Part shown: positions 1 through 8,597 of the stretch, one piece after another
Layout of the letters: every line of letters begins with the position of its first letter
Position numbering within the stretch: position 1 is the stretch's first letter
DNA from: Arthrobacter_B sp038069765
GTDB taxonomy: Bacteria; Actinomycetota; Actinomycetes; Actinomycetales; Micrococcaceae
NCBI RefSeq assembly: GCF_038069765.1
Contig: NZ_JBBPFS010000010.1
Span: 1-64,000, forward strand
DNA length: 64,000 nucleotides
Direction: 5' to 3'
Position numbers and translations under genes: made by a program
The notes under the pieces: generated by a model
Database searches by the model: none
What the model saw: the letters and a program-made list of their open reading frames with translations, nothing else
What the model was told of the DNA's origin: nothing

Positions 1-408
1 GCTGAAGGCCATCGCGGGGTCCAGAGTGGCGGTGCCCTGGTGGTATTCGGTGCGGAACTGGGTGTGGATGCGGGTGAGGGTCTTGGCTTGCTGGGCCTGG
101 GCCCAGCGGATGAGGTGATCGAGGCGGGAGAGGACGGTGGCGGCTTCGTCCTGGTTCAGGGACTGCAGGTTTTGCAGGGCCAGGGATCCGGTGAGCCCGT
201 TTTGGGGCACGGGGCCGGAGCATTCAGGAGCGGTCGGGGCTGGAACGGTACCGGGAGCGGCAGCTCGAATTCTCTGGACAGCCGCCGTTGTGGAAGCGGG
301 ATCCGTACCGGGAGCGGCAGCGTAAACCGACAGGGTGCACTCTGCAGCGTTGCCGCTGACGTTGCCGTTGCCGGCAGTCTCACCGGGGGAAGATCCGTTC
401 TGATCCAT
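1..408 (-). CDS. DUF222 / HNH-endonuclease-type protein, N-terminal part (runs off the left edge)
   Basis: The reverse strand from the ATG at 408 stays open to the window edge, giving 136 residues of the N-terminus. Residues 1-70 are low-complexity (Gly, Ala, Pro, Thr). From about residue 72 the pattern (LTGSLALQNL, EAATVLSRLDHLIRWAQ, QQAKTLTRIH) is that of DUF222, the helical domain that normally precedes a C-terminal HNH nuclease domain. That nuclease half would lie outside the window, so nuclease activity cannot be judged. The family is multicopy in Arthrobacter-type genomes and its role is unknown. The start is chosen because it is the first in-frame ATG; no strong Shine-Dalgarno (SD) sequence is visible. 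Confidence 0.75.
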   Translation of the reverse strand, partial: MDQNGSSPGETAGNGNVSGNAAECTLSVYAAAPGTDPASTTAAVQRIRAAAPGTVPAPTAPECSGPVPQNGLTGSLALQNLQSLNQDEAATVLSRLDHLIRWAQAQQAKTLTRIHTQFRTEYHQGTATLDPAMAFS

Positions 409-781
409 GTCTTCAGGCTTTCACCCGCCACTGACATTTCCGGCCCCAAAAGAGGGCAAAAAGGCCTTCAAAAGGCCCTTTTCAGGTACTCCAAATACCC
501 GACTTTTTCATCCGACTACCTGCGAATAAGCCCGGCTACCTAGTGATGAGCCAAAAGCCGTCGGGAGCGGCAAGAAAGGCCGGAGAAAGGGGAGGGAGGC
601 CGGTGGGAGGGGGAAGGGCGGGGGCCGGGGGGGAAGGAAGAAGGGAGGCAACCGGAGTGAAAGGAGAGAGCAGGGTGAAGGGGAGCGGGAGCGAAAAGGA
701 ATGAGTCAGGTTAAGGCAGGGCGGGGACAGCTAACGCCGCCAAGACACCGACTCGTCAAGCGTCCAGGGGCTGCCGGAAGG

Positions 782-815
782 CTCCTGCTTGAACCAGGAC
801 TCCTGCTTGAACCAG
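782..815. repeat. Tandem 16-bp direct repeat, 18-bp period
   Basis: CTCCTGCTTGAACCAG occurs at 782-797 and again at 800-815, separated by 2 bp. It is perfect and noncoding as far as can be seen. Confidence 0.8.
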
Positions 816-847
816 TATTCCGGGGCCGCCGCCGTCGTCCGCGCAGA

Positions 848-892
848 CTGAAGGGCACGAGCCGTGACGTACTCATGGCTCGTGCCCTTCAG
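848..892. repeat. 16-bp perfect inverted repeat with 13-bp loop
   Basis: The left arm CTGAAGGGCACGAGCC (848-863) is exactly complementary to the right arm at 877-892. There is no T-run after either arm, so it is not a classic intrinsic terminator; it could act as a bidirectional RNA hairpin or be a remnant of an element end. Confidence 0.7.
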
Positions 893-1007
893 GCCGCGGC
901 AGGGTAGCCGGGGCTGTCGACAGATTGTCGCAACTCGCCGCCGGGAGACCGCTTTACCAAGAGCCCCGGCTATGCAAGCTTGCAGCGGATCAGATAGCCG
1001 CCGCCAG

Positions 1008-1319
1008 TCAGACCTGTCCCTGCTGTGCAGTGCCGGCCGCATGGGGCTGCAGGACCTGAACATCCATTTCGGCGGACATCTTTCCATCCAGAGCTGCAGT
1101 CAGGGCTTGGAAGGCCGGGCTGACGGAGTGCGCCTGCAGGTCTTCGGGACTGGCCCACTTCTCAATCATGACAAGACGGTCACGGCCTTCATTGAGGCTG
1201 TACAACTCGCAGCCGGCATCTTCGGCGTGGACCCGCCCGATCACCTCTTCGAGAGTTGCAATGACCTCATCCCTGTACTCGGGCTTGGGAAACATGGTGG
1301 CTACGATGACAAGGCTCAT
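1008..1319 (-). CDS. Antibiotic-biosynthesis-monooxygenase (ABM/YgiN-type) domain protein
   Basis: A 103-residue single-domain protein. The N-terminal strand (SLVIVATMFPKPEYRDEV), the following helix (IATLEEVIGRVHAEDAGCELYSL) and the later VMIEKWASPEDLQAH are the ABM pattern shared by YgiN-like quinol monooxygenases and other small dimeric cofactor-less oxygenases. The substrate cannot be told from sequence. Its start overlaps the stop of the upstream NAD(P)-binding gene by 4 bp (ATGA), so the two are translationally coupled. A role in handling quinones or aromatics together with that oxidoreductase is inference. Confidence 0.85.
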   Translation of the reverse strand: MSLVIVATMFPKPEYRDEVIATLEEVIGRVHAEDAGCELYSLNEGRDRLVMIEKWASPEDLQAHSVSPAFQALTAALDGKMSAEMDVQVLQPHAAGTAQQGQV

Positions 1320-1981
1320 GCGTTCTGCCCCTTCAGTGCCTCAAGGGCATCCTGAACGGGGACTGAACCGTTGTTGAATTCGATCGTCTGCCCGATCGTC
1401 TCCGGGCGGTCCAGCACTGCAGCAGCCACCAGAGCCACGTCTTCGCGCGAAACCTGGGTGCCTTCAATGCCGGGACCGGTTTCGATCTTGCCGGTACCGG
1501 GATCAAGAGTGAGCGCACTGGGGCCGAGAATGGTCCAGTCGAGGCCGCTGCGGCGCAGGTGTTCGTCAGCGGCAGCCTTGGCCTCGGCATAAGCGAAGAA
1601 GCCGTTGTCTTCAGGAACGCCGTGATCGGGACCTGCACCAAAGTACGAAACCATGACGTAGCGGCGTGCGCCCGCTTCCTTGGCGGCATCAATGGAACGG
1701 ATTGCTGCATCACGATCCACGGAATAGGTGCGTTCGGGCGCACCGCCACCGGCTCCGGCAGACCAGACCACGGCATCCTGCCCGGCAAGCTTCTCGGCAA
1801 TTTCTTCCGTGGACAGGTTTTCGACGTCGGCGACGACGGCGGCCGCTCCCGTGGCTTCGACGTCGGCGGTGTGTTCCGGGTTGCGGAACAGCGACGTGAC
1901 CTGATGGCCGTTTGCGGTCAGGTCCTTGGCCAAGTGCAGGGCAACTTTACCGTGGCCGCCGATAATGGCTACGCGTGACAT
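1316..1981 (-). CDS. NAD(P)-binding atypical SDR (NmrA/YtfG-like)
   Basis: A 221-residue Rossmann protein. The N-terminal IIGGHGKVALHLA (about residues 6-18) is the nucleotide-binding turn of the NmrA-like NAD(P)H-binding group, followed by SLFRNPEH, where an Arg could bind NADP phosphate. RRYVMVSYFGAG and FAYAEAKAAADEHLRRSG match the later SDR strand and YxxxK-like segment (Tyr-Ala-Glu-Ala-Lys). Members include quinone oxidoreductases and regulatory redox sensors. The start has a clear SD (AAGGACT, spaced before ATG 1981). It is the first gene of a two-gene operon with the ABM protein. Confidence 0.88.
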   Translation of the reverse strand: MSRVAIIGGHGKVALHLAKDLTANGHQVTSLFRNPEHTADVEATGAAAVVADVENLSTEEIAEKLAGQDAVVWSAGAGGGAPERTYSVDRDAAIRSIDAAKEAGARRYVMVSYFGAGPDHGVPEDNGFFAYAEAKAAADEHLRRSGLDWTILGPSALTLDPGTGKIETGPGIEGTQVSREDVALVAAAVLDRPETIGQTIEFNNGSVPVQDALEALKGQNA

Positions 1982-2249
1982 GGTGAGTCCTTTCGATGGG
2001 GATCAGTGTCCCTGCCACCCTAAGCACGCTGATGGTTCCTGTGCCTACTTGTTCCGCTGATGGCAGACCCCCGCACTTTTGTCTCTGCAGCGGGAATAAA
2101 CCGGCAGGCCTTTGGGCGGCACGCCGGGGAGGGCCAGCGGGCGGCAGGCCTAAGGACGGCGCACCGGAGTGGGCGAGCCAAGGCAGAGCCCGGGCAGAGC
2201 GGTGGGGGACTCACCGGGGCGCGGAGGCGGGAGGAGCTGGCAGAGGAGT

Positions 2250-3143
2250 TCAGACTGGCAGGTCGTGCAGCATCCGGGAGAGTCGCATGAGCTCCAGTGG
2301 AAGGTGCTCGGTCAGGCTCAGGCCGACGATTTCCGCCGCGGCGGACAGGTCGCCGACGAGGGCCACCAGATCGGACACCCGCATCCCGTCCGACTGCCTT
2401 CCGGTGGAATTACTGAAGTCACGGGAATCAAGGACGTCCAGGTCAATGTGCACGGCCAGCCGCGTGGCCCCTGAGGCTTCGACCCAATCCAGTACCTTCC
2501 TGCTGTCTTCCGCCGTGTCCGTTATGCCCACACTTTGAATGCCCAGGCGTTCCTTTACCGCGATTCCCTCGTCATCCCAGTGGCGCAGCCCCACCTGCAG
2601 GATTTTCAACGGGGGCACAAGAGCCGGGAGCTCGGAGATGATGCCTGCGTCGCCTTCCCCGGCGAGCGTGGCCAGGGCCATGGAACGGAAGCCGGTATAA
2701 GACTGCCCCGGCACTCCGGTGTCCGGATGGGCGTCGATCCACAGAACAGCGAGATCGTCCCCGTAACGGTTGGCCAGGTAGCTGAAGGGCGCCACACTGA
2801 CCGAACATTCCCCTCCAAAGGTGACCACCGAATCCGGTGCCGCGTCTTCCAGAATCCGCAGGGCTTCCGTGAGCTGACGGAGCACGGCTTCACGGGCATA
2901 GATCCCGTTGACGGTGGTCAGTGCCTCGTCTGCGGTGTCGGTGCTGACCGGAACGTAGGCGGTGGGTCCGTCGTGGTCCGGAGACATCAGGCCCAGCAGC
3001 GCCGGACCCAAATGATAGGAGAGCTGGCTGTCGTGGGCGTTCACACCCGGCAGCAGCTGGTGGGTTTGCGGACCGGCAGCCCCCTGCCACTGCGGAAAGA
3101 ACAGGCGGAGTGCGCCGGGACCGGAGGGGTGAATCTGGCTCAT
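2250..3143 (-). CDS. Arginase/agmatinase-fold protein with altered metal motif
   Basis: A 297-residue protein of the ureohydrolase fold. Metal-site motifs are recognisable: DAHPD at 137-141 and DLDVLD at 234-239. The first motif, normally GGDHS, here reads GGECS (110-114), so the metal-binding His is Cys113. This fits a divergent arginase-family group rather than a standard arginase, and Mn2+ loading or substrate may differ. Ureohydrolases cleave guanidino compounds to urea. The gene stands alone, between the ABM/SDR pair and the divergent ABC-F gene. A TAAATT box 6 nt before the ATG suggests leaderless transcription. Confidence 0.85.
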   Translation of the reverse strand: MSQIHPSGPGALRLFFPQWQGAAGPQTHQLLPGVNAHDSQLSYHLGPALLGLMSPDHDGPTAYVPVSTDTADEALTTVNGIYAREAVLRQLTEALRILEDAAPDSVVTFGGECSVSVAPFSYLANRYGDDLAVLWIDAHPDTGVPGQSYTGFRSMALATLAGEGDAGIISELPALVPPLKILQVGLRHWDDEGIAVKERLGIQSVGITDTAEDSRKVLDWVEASGATRLAVHIDLDVLDSRDFSNSTGRQSDGMRVSDLVALVGDLSAAAEIVGLSLTEHLPLELMRLSRMLHDLPV

Positions 3144-3149
3144 GAGGCC

Positions 3150-3155
3150 AATTTA
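3150..3155 (-). promoter_or_regulatory. -10 box (TAAATT) for leaderless arginase-fold gene
   Basis: On the minus strand TAAATT ends 6 nt before the ATG at 3143, and no SD is present. No convincing -35 was seen. Confidence 0.5.
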
Positions 3156-3445
3156 CGCCGGGGCGCCGGCGCGGATAAGGGTACGGGCCCGGCGCCCGGG
3201 GCTGGATGGCAAAAAGGGCTGGACGGCAAAAAGGGGGAGAAGCCGGACGGCAGGAAGGCGAGACACAGCGGCCGACCCAGCAAATCCCGGGGATGAAACG
3301 TCCGCGCCCCGGCAACCCAACCTCCCGCGCCAGGCAACCGCGCCTGCCCCACGGACCCGCCCCACGGACCCGCCCCCCGGATCCGCCCCGCGCAGCGCCC
3401 ACGCCCCATCCCAGTGCAAAGGACGAAAGCCGCACGCGCACAAAA
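3156..3445. other. Divergent intergenic region, very GC/AC-rich, no gene seen
   Basis: It separates the arginase-fold gene from the ABC-F gene. It contains CCCACGGACCCGCC-type repeated short units (about 3351-3385) and two GGCAAAAAG-containing units near 3207 and 3226, but no coding signal. It must carry both divergent promoters. Confidence 0.5.
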
Positions 3446-3451
3446 TAGGAT
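3446..3451 (+). promoter_or_regulatory. -10 box (TAGGAT) for ABC-F gene
   Basis: TAGGAT ends 6 nt before ATG 3458, as expected for leaderless mRNA. A GGAGG at 3452-3456 lies too close to the ATG to serve as an SD. Confidence 0.5.
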
Positions 3452-3457
3452 GGAGGC

Positions 3458-5095
3458 ATGACTGCAACACTCGTCGCCCGGGATCTTTCCGGCGGCTACG
3501 CCCACCGCACCCTTTTCTCCCATCTGAACCTGACTGTCGCCCCCGGCGACGTGGTGGGGGTCGTCGGCTCCAACGGGGCCGGAAAGTCGACTCTGCTGCG
3601 CCTGCTGGCAGGTGCGGACGAGCCGCTGGCCGGCTCCGTCTCCACAGCCCCGGCAGATGCGTTCATCGGTTGGCTGCCGCAGGAACACGAGCGGATTGAC
3701 GGGGAAACGGTGGCGGCCTACATCGCCCGCCGCACCGGCGCAGCCGAGGCAACCGTGGCGATGGAAGCCACGGCCGAAGCACTGGGATCCGGAGCGAAAG
3801 GCGCCGACGACGCCTACGCCGTCGCGCTGGATCACTGGCTCGCGTGCGGCGCCGCGGACCTGGAGGACCGGGTTCCGGCCGTGCTGGCCGAACTGGGCCT
3901 GGATGTGGGTGCTGATGCCTTGATGACGTCGCTTTCCGGCGGCCAGGCAGCACGGGTGGCGCTGGCAGCCCTCCTGCTGAGCCGCTTTGACATTGTGCTG
4001 CTGGACGAGCCCACCAATGACCTGGACCTGGCCGGCCTGGCCCGGCTGGAGGAGTTTGTGCAGGGGTTGCGCGGCGGCGTCGTCCTGGTTTCCCACGACC
4101 GCGAGTTCCTCGCCCGCTGCGTCACCACTGTGGTGGAACTGGATCTGGCGCAGAACAAGGTGGCAGTGTACGACGGCGGTTACGATGCCTTCCTGGAGGA
4201 GCGCGACGTCGCACGCCGGCATGCGCGGGAGGCATACGAGGAGTTCTCGGACAAGAAGGCCGACCTGGTGTCCCGGGCGCGGACCACACGGGAATGGAGT
4301 TCGCAGGGCGTCCGGAATGCCATGAAGAAGGCTCCGGACAATGACAAGATCCGCCGCCGGGCCTCGATGGAATCTTCGGAGAAGCAGGCGCAGAAGGTGC
4401 GCCAGATGGAATCCCGGATCGCACGCCTGGACGAGGTGGAAGAGCCGCGCAAGGAGTGGCAGCTGCAGTTCACGATCGGATCCGCTCCGCGCTCGAGCTC
4501 CGTCGTGGCCACCCTGAACTCTGCGGTGGCCAGGCGGGGTTCCTTCACGCTCGGCCCCGTCTCGGTGCAGATCAATGCCGGCGAGCGGATCGGCATCACC
4601 GGCCCGAACGGCGCCGGGAAGTCCACTCTGCTGGCTCTTCTCCTGGGCCGCCTCGAACCCGCCGACGGAACCGCGTCCCTGGGATCCTCCGTGGCGGTGG
4701 GGGAAATCGACCAGGCCCGCGGCCAGCTGGATCCTGACCTGCCGCTGGGTGAGGCCTTCGAAGCGGCGGTGCCGGAAATGAACAGCGCCGAAGTCCGCAC
4801 CCTTCTGGCCAAGTTCGGGCTGAAGGCGGACCAGGTGAACAGCCCGGTCCGGGCGCTTTCGCCCGGTGAGCGCACCCGGGCCTCCCTGGCGCTGCTGCAG
4901 GCACGGGGCGTGAACCTGCTGGTGCTCGATGAGCCCACCAACCACCTGGACCTGCCCGCCATCGAACAGCTGGAAGAGGCGCTGGAGAGCTACGACGGGG
5001 CACTGCTGCTGGTCTCCCACGACCGGCGGATGCTGGAGAACGTTCAGCTGGACGCGCGCTGGGACGTTACCGGCGGCGTCGTCACCGTTTCCTGA
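3458..5095 (+). CDS. ABC-F family ATPase (soluble, duplicated ATPase)
   Basis: A 545-residue protein with two ABC ATPase domains and no membrane segment. Domain 1 has Walker A GSNGAGKST (about 37-45), signature LSGGQ and Walker B LLDEPTNDLDL. Domain 2 has Walker A GPNGAGKST (about 385), signature LSPGE and LVLDEPTNHLDL. The linker (about 245-330) is charged and Arg/Lys-rich, as in ABC-F proteins, which act on the ribosome either in translation (Etta/Uup-like) or in protection from ribosome-binding antibiotics. Length and motifs do not decide between these. It stands alone with its own leaderless-type promoter. Confidence 0.92.
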   Translation: MTATLVARDLSGGYAHRTLFSHLNLTVAPGDVVGVVGSNGAGKSTLLRLLAGADEPLAGSVSTAPADAFIGWLPQEHERIDGETVAAYIARRTGAAEATVAMEATAEALGSGAKGADDAYAVALDHWLACGAADLEDRVPAVLAELGLDVGADALMTSLSGGQAARVALAALLLSRFDIVLLDEPTNDLDLAGLARLEEFVQGLRGGVVLVSHDREFLARCVTTVVELDLAQNKVAVYDGGYDAFLEERDVARRHAREAYEEFSDKKADLVSRARTTREWSSQGVRNAMKKAPDNDKIRRRASMESSEKQAQKVRQMESRIARLDEVEEPRKEWQLQFTIGSAPRSSSVVATLNSAVARRGSFTLGPVSVQINAGERIGITGPNGAGKSTLLALLLGRLEPADGTASLGSSVAVGEIDQARGQLDPDLPLGEAFEAAVPEMNSAEVRTLLAKFGLKADQVNSPVRALSPGERTRASLALLQARGVNLLVLDEPTNHLDLPAIEQLEEALESYDGALLLVSHDRRMLENVQLDARWDVTGGVVTVS

Positions 5096-5224
5096 TGCCC
5101 GCCTAAGTACCGCAGGCAGGTCCGGATGTGGTAGAAGTTACGGACGGTCTGTGCTGGAACAGCCGGAGCGCAGGCGCAGGAGTCGCACGCGCAGGGTCTC
5201 GGTCTCTCGGGGGGAGTAGTCATC

Positions 5225-5260
5225 ATGTCTTCACAGTTGCCTGCAAGGACCGGACCGTGA
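5225..5260 (+). CDS. Possible 11-residue leader peptide
   Basis: An ATG at 5225 preceded by GGGGGGAG (about 5209-5216) opens a frame of 11 codons that ends in TGA at 5258-5260, overlapping the GTG start of the next small gene (GTGA). The good SD and exact coupling suggest a translated leader, but a frame this short could arise by chance. Confidence 0.3.
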   Translation: MSSQLPARTGP

Positions 5261-5484
5261 AGGGCCTGCGCGCGGACGCGCCGGTCCTGTTGACTGTCTG
5301 GGTCCTCTGCGTCACCACGGACTGGTCCACTGGGACAAAAATCGCGCTGAACATCGCTGCCGTCGCCGGTCTGTGCCTGAAGGAGTATCTGGTGCACCGG
5401 AACCTTCAGCACGCTCAGCGCACCTCGCGCCGTGCCGCCGAGGCGGCGGGAGCGGCCCGCAGCCGAGTCTTCGCCGCAGCCTGA
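5257..5484 (+). CDS. Small membrane protein of unknown function
   Basis: A 75-residue protein from GTG 5257, with AAGGA 8 nt upstream. Residues about 9-25 (VLLTVWVLCV) and about 30-46 (KIALNIAAVAGLCL) are hydrophobic and can form two membrane segments. The tail is basic then Ala-rich (HRNLQHAQRTSRRAAEAAG). I do not recognise the family. A longer in-frame GTG start at 5128 is possible but has poorer codon character and no SD. It sits between the ABC-F gene and the carboxyethylornithine-synthase-like gene, without obvious coupling to either. Confidence 0.5.
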   Translation: MKGLRADAPVLLTVWVLCVTTDWSTGTKIALNIAAVAGLCLKEYLVHRNLQHAQRTSRRAAEAAGAARSRVFAAA

Positions 5485-5575
5485 GCCGGCCGTTCCCGCG
5501 GCGTAAAGCCCCGCCGCGGCGGGGGAGTAGTCTCGGTATCCCGGCGCAACGCCGGTATATAACACGGGGGTACGC

Positions 5576-6745
5576 ATGAGCGGCACGGCTACGGATGGCA
5601 CTTTGATGACGCTTGGCGTGATCGGAACCTCAAGGAAAACCGATGAGCGGCGCCTGCCGCTGCACCCGCGGCACTTGGAACGGATTGACGCGGACCTGCG
5701 GCAGCGGATCATCCTGGAGCAGGGGTACGGCGAGCGCTTCGGCTTCTCCGACGCCCAGCTGTCCCCCCTGGTGGCCGGGATGGCCCCGCGGAACGAGGTG
5801 CTCGCAGCCTCGGACGTGGTGCTGCTTCCCAAGCCGCAGGCCCGGGATCTCAGCGACCTCCCCGACGGAAAGGTCCTCTGGGGCTGGCCGCACTGTGTCC
5901 AGGATGCGGTCATCACCCAGCTTGCCGTCGATAAGTCCCTGACGCTGATCGCCTTTGAAGCCATGAACCACTGGACCTCCGACGGTGGTTTCGGGCTTCA
6001 CGTGTTCCACAAGAACAATGAGCTCGCCGGATACAGTTCCGTGCTGCACGCCCTGGAGCTCGCCGGCTCCACCGGCGACTACGGACGCAGGCTCAGCGCC
6101 GTCGTCATCGGTTTCGGTGCCACCGCCCGCGGTGCGGTCACGGCACTGAAAGCGCTGGGCATCCACGACGTCGAGGTGCTCACCAACCGGGAAACCGCCG
6201 CCGTTGGCTCACCCATCCACTCCGCCCGCATCTTGCGCTTTGAGCGCGACGCCGACCAGCCGCACCTCAGCCACGTGATCACTGATGACGGCACGCAGCC
6301 GCTGGCGCCCTACCTCGCCGGTTTTGACCTGGTGGTCAACTGCACCCTCCAGGATCCCAATGCCCCGCTGACCTATCTTCAGGAAGCGGATCTGGCGGCC
6401 TTCGCACCCGGCAGCCTGATCATCGACGTGTCCTGCGACGAAGGAATGGGTTTCTCCTGGGCCAAGCCGACATCCTTTGCCGAGCCCGCATTCGCCGTCG
6501 GGGACGGCATCCTCTACTACGCGGTGGACCACAGTCCGTCGCACCTGTGGGACTCCGCCACCTGGGAAATCAGTGAAGCCCTCCTGCCGTTCCTGCGTAC
6601 GGTGATGTCCGGTCCTGCCGCCTGGGACGCGGAACCCAGCGTAGCCCGGGCCATCGAAATCCGTGCGGGGCACATCCTGAACCCCGCCGTCCTGGCCTTC
6701 CAGGACCGCTCCGCGGACTATCCGCACCCGGTGGCACACGCCTGA
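5576..6745 (+). CDS. N5-(carboxyethyl)ornithine synthase-like / alanine dehydrogenase-PNT family enzyme
   Basis: A 389-residue protein of the alanine dehydrogenase / transhydrogenase family. The N-terminal domain begins LGVIGTSRKTDERRLPLHP, with the family Arg/Lys ligands. The central Rossmann segment is VVIGFGATARGAVTALKALG, and the catalytic-domain segments ALELAGSTGDYG and IIDVSCDEGMGF follow. Within the family this layout is closest to N5-(carboxyethyl)ornithine synthase, which reductively condenses ornithine with pyruvate using NADPH; saccharopine/lysine-type dehydrogenases are the alternative. A GGGGG stretch lies just before ATG 5576. No ornithine-pathway gene is nearby. Confidence 0.8.
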   Translation: MSGTATDGTLMTLGVIGTSRKTDERRLPLHPRHLERIDADLRQRIILEQGYGERFGFSDAQLSPLVAGMAPRNEVLAASDVVLLPKPQARDLSDLPDGKVLWGWPHCVQDAVITQLAVDKSLTLIAFEAMNHWTSDGGFGLHVFHKNNELAGYSSVLHALELAGSTGDYGRRLSAVVIGFGATARGAVTALKALGIHDVEVLTNRETAAVGSPIHSARILRFERDADQPHLSHVITDDGTQPLAPYLAGFDLVVNCTLQDPNAPLTYLQEADLAAFAPGSLIIDVSCDEGMGFSWAKPTSFAEPAFAVGDGILYYAVDHSPSHLWDSATWEISEALLPFLRTVMSGPAAWDAEPSVARAIEIRAGHILNPAVLAFQDRSADYPHPVAHA

Positions 6746-6863
6746 CGCGACCGCTGAACGGCTGCGGGCGGGCCGGTGTAATCGATTCGGTGGGGCGGCC
6801 CCGCCAAACGCGCCGGGAGGCTAGGACGCCGCAGCTGGCGGAGCCTATGGTTTTAACGCCCCA

Positions 6864-6897
6864 CCGTGTTTGATGCCGCTCCGTGTTTGATGCCGCT
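6864..6897. repeat. Perfect tandem repeat, 2 x 17 bp
   Basis: CCGTGTTTGATGCCGCT at 6864-6880 is repeated immediately at 6881-6897, about 70 bp upstream of the carboxylesterase start. It could be a duplicated operator or replication slippage. Confidence 0.8.
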
Positions 6898-6965
6898 CCG
6901 TGGTTTTCAGGCCCGACGGCGGTGTTCGGCCCCCGCCGTGACCGCTGACAGGAATCGAGCAGCCC

Positions 6966-8483
6966 ATGAGAACCGACATGACACCCCTGCTCATTCCCAC
7001 CGCCGGCGGCCAGGTCCGGGGGATCGTGGCCGACGGGGTCCGCACCTGGCGCGGCATCCCCTACGCTGCTCCGCCGGTGGGGGATCTGCGGCTGCGGGCG
7101 CCCCGGAAGCCGGAACCGTGGAGCGGTGTCCTGGACGGGTCTTCCTTTGGAGCGGCACCGCCGCAGTCCCGGAACCCGTCCCTGACCGGCTCCCGGCGGC
7201 GAGCGCCCATGAAAGAGGACTGCCTGACGCTGAATGTGTCGGCGCCGCTGGATCCGGCGTCCGACCGGCTGCCGGTGCTCGTGTACTTTTACGGCGGTGC
7301 GTTCAGTTCCGGATCGTCCACCGTCAAGACCTACCGCGGGTCCAATCTGGTGCGGACCGGGGAGGCAGCGTACGTATCCCTGAACTACCGGATAGGTGCC
7401 CTGGGATTCACCGACTTCACCTCGTTCTCCACTCCGGGCCGGACCTTCGAGTCCAACCTCGGCCTGCGCGACCAGGTGGCAGCCCTGGAATGGGTGCGGG
7501 ACAATATTGCCGCCTTTGGCGGGGACCCGGACAACGTGACCATTTTCGGAGAATCCGCCGGAGGCATTTCCGTCACCTCGCTGATGTGCATCCCCGCAGC
7601 GAGGGGGCTTTTCCACCGCGCCTACGCCCAGAGCGCGGCGCCTTCCAGCGCTTATTCGCTTGAGCTGCATGCGGCCTGGGCGCGGGACCTGCTGCAGATC
7701 CTGAACGTTCCCGTATCGGAGGCGGCGGAAGCCCTTACCACCCTGCCGGCGGAAACGCTGGTCCGCGCCACCAACCGGCTGACCTCCAAGATCGGGCCGG
7801 CGGACAGGCCGGGATCGCTGAGCGTTTCCCCCGTCATCGACGGGGAGTTCCTGCCCGATTACCCGATCGACATCTTCCGGCAGGGCAAGGCGGCGCCGGT
7901 GCCGCTGGTGCTGGGAACCATGGCGAGGGAAGGGGCGCTGTTCGCGAAAATCGTCGATATCCTTCCCTCCACGCCGGACCGGATCGAGAAGATGTTTGCC
8001 GGCACCGACCCGGAGGCCCAGGACCGCGTGCTTGCCGCCTATCCCGGCTATCCGTCCAAGGAGCGGTCGGTGGAAATCAGCGGCGACCTGGTGTTTTGGT
8101 ATCCCTCCACCATGGTGGCCGAATCGCATTCGCTGGTGGCACCCACCTGGTCCTACCGCTATGACTTCGCCACGCCCCTGATGAACCTGCTGGGGTTCGG
8201 CGCGACTCACGCCATGGACGTCCCCGTAATGTTCGGGGAAACCGGGGAGCCGATCACGCGGGCACTGTCCCTGTTCGGAGGCGGCGGCGCCCTGAAGGAT
8301 CTGTCCGCCCGTTTCCAGGGCAGCCTGCTGAACCTGGCCCGGACCGGCAGCCCCGGGGAGGACTGGCCGCCGTATGATCCGGTGGAGCGCCGAACCAGGA
8401 TTTTCGACCGGGAGGACCGGATCGAGTCGGACCCGTTCCCGGAGCGGCGCAGGGCCTGGGCCGGCTACCGCGGGTATCCGTAA
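6966..8483 (+). CDS. Type-B carboxylesterase
   Basis: A 505-residue alpha/beta-hydrolase of the carboxylesterase/para-nitrobenzyl esterase family. The oxyanion-hole motif YFYGGAF is near 108-113, the nucleophile elbow is GESAG with Ser197, EDCLTLNV (about 84-91) is the conserved family signature, and GATHAMD places the catalytic His near residue 415. There is no signal peptide, so it is probably cytoplasmic. It would hydrolyse esters of small to medium acids; the natural substrate is unknown. Two ATGs (6966 and 6981) are possible starts, neither with a strong SD. It is a single gene, with a 17-bp tandem repeat in its upstream region. Confidence 0.92.
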   Translation: MRTDMTPLLIPTAGGQVRGIVADGVRTWRGIPYAAPPVGDLRLRAPRKPEPWSGVLDGSSFGAAPPQSRNPSLTGSRRRAPMKEDCLTLNVSAPLDPASDRLPVLVYFYGGAFSSGSSTVKTYRGSNLVRTGEAAYVSLNYRIGALGFTDFTSFSTPGRTFESNLGLRDQVAALEWVRDNIAAFGGDPDNVTIFGESAGGISVTSLMCIPAARGLFHRAYAQSAAPSSAYSLELHAAWARDLLQILNVPVSEAAEALTTLPAETLVRATNRLTSKIGPADRPGSLSVSPVIDGEFLPDYPIDIFRQGKAAPVPLVLGTMAREGALFAKIVDILPSTPDRIEKMFAGTDPEAQDRVLAAYPGYPSKERSVEISGDLVFWYPSTMVAESHSLVAPTWSYRYDFATPLMNLLGFGATHAMDVPVMFGETGEPITRALSLFGGGGALKDLSARFQGSLLNLARTGSPGEDWPPYDPVERRTRIFDREDRIESDPFPERRRAWAGYRGYP

Positions 8484-8597
8484 TGCTTCCTACTCTGTGA
8501 TGGAGTCCGCAGACGGGCCGTGAGAGGGTTGACCCAGCTTGTGAGTTTCCGTATTGCTTGAACCCTTACCGCACTGCGCAAAGGAGAGTTGGCCAGC

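Larger units (their letters stand above)
409..1007. other. 599-bp region without a supportable gene
   Basis: It lies upstream of the DUF222 gene and downstream of the small monooxygenase gene. It contains a purine-rich, low-complexity stretch (about 560-700), a short direct repeat (782-815) and a strong inverted repeat (848-892). Short open frames on both strands have no SD and no recognisable protein pattern. It may be a decayed gene or an old recombination scar. Confidence 0.5.

Noticed and set aside
731..1087. 118-codon minus-strand frame with a WFKQE repeat
   Set aside because: No SD, overlaps the end of the monooxygenase gene, and its repeat comes only from the 18-bp DNA repeat; no protein family pattern.
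3140..5020. 626-codon frame antisense to the ABC-F gene
   Set aside because: Gln/His/Arg-rich composition typical of the strand opposite a high-GC gene; the plus strand has complete ABC motifs.
3458..5095. Assigning the ABC-F protein as an antibiotic-resistance factor
   Set aside because: The linker length and motifs do not separate resistance from housekeeping members, and no resistance neighbour is present.
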